A stretch of 39,244 nt of DNA from Thermodesulfovibrionales bacterium (GTDB lineage: Bacteria; Nitrospirota; Thermodesulfovibrionia; Thermodesulfovibrionales; UBA6898): assembly GCA_020056455.1 (NCBI GenBank), contig JAGVHR010000235.1, positions 1 to 39,244 of the forward strand. The letters run 5' to 3'. This document shows, piece after piece, positions 36,364 through 39,244 of this stretch. The position numbers and the translations under genes are program-made. Each line of letters starts with the position of its first letter. Positions within the stretch are counted from its first letter, which is position 1. Under the pieces are notes generated by a model. The model saw only the letters and a list, made by a program, of their open reading frames with translations. It made no database searches and was not told the origin of the DNA.

Positions 36364-36503
36364 TGAGGCCCTTGCAAAGGTTCCCTTATCTGATATCTGA
36401 AGTGTGCGTGAAAACGGGAATCTATAACATCTTATTTTAAAGAATGCTATATTTCTGATTAAGACCTCGGGAATGACAAATTCAGACTTTTGCAAGGGGC
36501 TCT
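36364..36503. repeat. MITE-like inverted-repeat element (copy 3)
   Basis: Left tgaggcccttgcaaaggt, right acttttgcaaggggctc; flanked by CTGCTG at 36360-36365 and 36502-36507. Confidence 0.7.
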
Positions 36504-36529
36504 GCTGTTTTCAGAAAGGCTGAAGCGCA

Positions 36530-37918
36530 ATGAAACTGCATAATATCATCAATAAAACAGAAAAGACTATTCTGAACAATAACCTTCTTGCGCCGGGAGA
36601 TACAGTCCTTGCCGGGTTTTCAGGAGGTCCTGACTCTACGTGTATGCTTTGCGTGATGCAGGAGCTCAGAGAAAAGTATCGGCTACGGATTTACGCCTTG
36701 TATGTAGATCATAACCTCAGGCCCGACGAAGTCCCTGCGGAGATCGGGTTCTGCAAGGCGTTCTGCAAGAGTCTCGGCATTGATTTCATGGTCAGATCGA
36801 TTGATGTCATTTCTTACGCAAAAGAGCGCCATATGAACAGGCAGGAGGCTGCCAGGGAACTCAGATACCGGATTTTTCAGGAGGCTGCCTCTGAAGTAAG
36901 TGCGGGGAAGATTGCGCTTGCTCATCATGCAGATGATCAGGCCGAGACCTTGTTCATGAGGATAGCAAGGGGTGCAGGTCCGGCAGGCCTTTGCGGCATA
37001 CCTGTAAAAAGGGGCAATATTATCAGGCCGCTTATGGAGATTGAGCGCAGCGAGATCGAAGCGTTTCTTGCGGAAAAGAACATTTTGCCTGTCACGGATT
37101 CTTCAAATCTGAAGCAGGACTATTTCAGGAACCTTGTCAGAATGCAGTTGATTCCTGTATTGAAGCAGGTCAACCCAAATCTTGTGCAATCCATTGCCCA
37201 TACCATGGATGTCTTGCGGGAAGAAGAACGCTACTTCAATATCCTTGTCACCAAAACTCTCATGAAGCTTATCAGCAGGAAATCGGCAAGGAGAATCGAG
37301 CTTTTTCTTTCTCCACTGGAGGGCATGGACACTGTCATTCTGCGGAGGACGCTGAGACGGGCCATCAGCGAGACAGAGGGATTGCGAGGTATCGGTTTTG
37401 TTCATGTCGAGGAGATTATCGGCCTGATAAAAAAGGGAAGAAACGGCGACAGGCTTGTACTGTCGGGCAAGTGCAGGGTAATCAAGGACTATGCGCTGCT
37501 GGTCATTACCTCGGAGGAGCCAGTGAAAATATCCAGGTATGTTCTGCCCTTGCCCGGCGAGGCTGTTATCATAGGGGCAGGGCTTGTTCTGACAGCTGCG
37601 CTGGAGGAGAACTCTGCTCAGTTCGGAGATGGGAAAACATCGGTACTCCTCGACGCGGAAAAGCTGCATGGCCCGCTCATGGTAAGACCGCGCAGACCCG
37701 GCGATTATTTTTATCCCTTTGGGTTCGGAAGGAGGCGGAAGCTGCAGGACTTTTTTACAGATCTGAAAGTGCCGCGTGACGAGCGTGACAGTATCCCTCT
37801 TGTAACCTCGGGTGAGGACATCGCATGGGTTGCAGGCTATAGGGCGGATGACCGCTTCAGGGTCACGGAAACGACTAAAAAAACAGTGAGACTTTGCATC
37901 GTAAAGGGCAAATTTTGA
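36530..37918 (+). CDS. tilS: tRNA(Ile)-lysidine synthase
   Basis: DTVLAGFSGGPDSTCMLCVMQEL (SGGxDS PP-loop), LAHHADDQAETLFMRIARGAGPAGLCGI, C-terminal RPRRPGDYFYPFGFGRRRKLQDFFTDLKVPRDERDSIPLV. Confidence 0.95.
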   Translation: MKLHNIINKTEKTILNNNLLAPGDTVLAGFSGGPDSTCMLCVMQELREKYRLRIYALYVDHNLRPDEVPAEIGFCKAFCKSLGIDFMVRSIDVISYAKERHMNRQEAARELRYRIFQEAASEVSAGKIALAHHADDQAETLFMRIARGAGPAGLCGIPVKRGNIIRPLMEIERSEIEAFLAEKNILPVTDSSNLKQDYFRNLVRMQLIPVLKQVNPNLVQSIAHTMDVLREEERYFNILVTKTLMKLISRKSARRIELFLSPLEGMDTVILRRTLRRAISETEGLRGIGFVHVEEIIGLIKKGRNGDRLVLSGKCRVIKDYALLVITSEEPVKISRYVLPLPGEAVIIGAGLVLTAALEENSAQFGDGKTSVLLDAEKLHGPLMVRPRRPGDYFYPFGFGRRRKLQDFFTDLKVPRDERDSIPLVTSGEDIAWVAGYRADDRFRVTETTKKTVRLCIVKGKF

Positions 37919-37924
37919 CGGTCC

Positions 37925-38063
37925 TGTAAAAAAGTCCATATGCTGCATTGCGTTGCATTTTTCGTCACTGCGGGGTACAGCAAAGTACTCCTCAATTCTA
38001 ATAATTTGCGCGCCCTGTCTATGGCGCTTTTTACGAAACCGTCTATTTTTTGACTTTTTACGA
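37925..38063. repeat. Second inverted-repeat intergenic element (TGTAAAAAAGTC...GACTTTTTACGA ends)
   Basis: Terminal inverted repeat arms at 37925-37936 and 38052-38063 enclose non-coding sequence between tilS and gltX. Confidence 0.5.
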
Positions 38064-38132
38064 GTTTGTCAATTTTAATAAGACAGGCTCAGAGGGGTAT
38101 AGTGTAGCTCTGAGATCAGACCGGAGGTTATC

Positions 38133-39244
38133 TTGACAGAACAGGTTAGAGTACGATTCGCTCCCAGCCCAACCGGGCATCTTCATATTGGAGGGGCCCG
38201 CACAGCGCTTTTTAACTATCTGTACGCCCGTCATAATGGCGGCGCTTTTATTTTAAGAATCGAGGACACGGACAGGACCCGCTCCACTGATGAATATCTC
38301 GATGCGATCCTTCAGGGAATGCAATGGCTGGGCCTCGACTGGGATGAAGGCCCTTTCAGGCAGACCGACAGATTCGATGTCTATAGGGAATATGTCGACA
38401 GGCTTGTTAAGGAAGGAAGGGCCTATTACTGCTATTGCTCTGTTGAAGAACTGGAGCAGCGCAGGCAGCTTGCCCTGGCGCAGGGCAAACCTCAGAAGTA
38501 TGACGGCAGGTGCCGGGACATTAAAGGACCTGTTGAGGGCCGGTTGCCGGTTGTACGGTTCAAGACCCCCCAGGAAGGCGAAACAGTGGTCGAGGACCTT
38601 ATCCGGGGCAGGGTTGTCTTTGAAAATGCACAGCTTGATGACCTTATTATCCTCCGCTCCGACAATACGCCCACCTATAATTTCACGGTTGTTGTGGATG
38701 ATGTTGATATGGGCATTACTCATGTTATCCGGGGTGATGATCATTTGAACAACACGCCGAGGCAGATCCATATATATGAGGCTTTGGGCTATAAAGTCCC
38801 CGGCTTTGCACATCTGCCCATGATTCTCGGCGCGGACAAAACACGTCTTTCAAAGAGGCACGGGGCTACATCTGTCATGGCATATCAGGAGATGGGCTAT
38901 CTGCCTGAGGCCCTGCTGAACTATCTTGTCCGGTTGGGTTGGTCGCACGGAGACCAGGAAGTCTTCAGCCGTGAAGAATTGATAAGGCTGTTTTCCTTTG
39001 AAAATGTCGGGAGCGCAGCTTCGGTGTTCAATCCTGAAAAACTTCTCTGGCTGAATCAGCAGTATATCATGGCTTCTCAGCCTGAAAAACTTGCCGAACT
39101 GGTGATGCCATATCTCGTGACGGCAAATATCATTGCCGAAGACAGGCTGCCTGACATGGCATGGCTCTCAAAAGCAGTAAAGACCCTGCAGGAAAGGGCA
39201 AAGACGCTGACCGAACTGGCGGCACGGGCCATCGAATCGTTGCC
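38133..39244 (+). CDS. gltX: Glutamyl-tRNA synthetase (partial, runs off window end)
   Basis: TTG start after SD ccggagg; [103 protein letters not shown]. Absent from the supplied track. Confidence 0.96.
   Translation, partial: MTEQVRVRFAPSPTGHLHIGGARTALFNYLYARHNGGAFILRIEDTDRTRSTDEYLDAILQGMQWLGLDWDEGPFRQTDRFDVYREYVDRLVKEGRAYYCYCSVEELEQRRQLALAQGKPQKYDGRCRDIKGPVEGRLPVVRFKTPQEGETVVEDLIRGRVVFENAQLDDLIILRSDNTPTYNFTVVVDDVDMGITHVIRGDDHLNNTPRQIHIYEALGYKVPGFAHLPMILGADKTRLSKRHGATSVMAYQEMGYLPEALLNYLVRLGWSHGDQEVFSREELIRLFSFENVGSAASVFNPEKLLWLNQQYIMASQPEKLAELVMPYLVTANIIAEDRLPDMAWLSKAVKTLQERAKTLTELAARAIESL

Noticed and set aside
37103-37948. 281-aa minus-strand ORF
   Set aside because: Antisense to tilS, whose motifs are clear.
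38253-38813. 186-aa minus-strand and 152-aa plus-strand ORFs
   Set aside because: Both are out-of-frame shadows of gltX.

Overview
This 39.2 kb bacterial window, possibly from Nitrospirota or a deltaproteobacterial-type genome (gene content only, unverified), holds a housekeeping/biosynthetic block followed by a chemotaxis and flagellar locus. 1-8.6 kb: hemW (-), mazG, an orphan receiver, and a tightly packed run thrC / CysO-like sulfur carrier / NIL-domain protein / ApgM-type homoserine-kinase candidate / lysC / cimA. 8.6-11.4 kb, minus strand: motB, motA, tRNA-Ser(CGA), and a Kdo/WaaP-like kinase. 11.7-26 kb: ugd, fliA, a HEAT-repeat protein, cheR, two cheYs, cheA, a CheW-CheZ fusion, cheB, an MCP, cheW, two HDOD genes, a 49-aa ORF missing from the supplied ORF track, and a DUF6115/2802-like protein. 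26.3-36.3 kb: flgF, G, A, H, I, a FlgJ-M23 fusion, flgM, N, K, L, a FliK/YlqG-like protein and FhlB. 36.5-39.2 kb: tilS and gltX (TTG start, runs off the window, also missing from the track). Main leads: (1) the CheW-CheZ fusion with a CheA that appears to lack P2; (2) the CysO-like/NIL pair embedded in an aspartate-family operon; (3) a family of about 140-bp inverted-repeat elements at operon boundaries; (4) two strong sigma54-type promoter matches (motA, flgF), the flgF one implying a leaderless transcript; (5) a possible H-type pseudoknot in the cheA leader. No CRISPR array, transposase or phage genes were seen.
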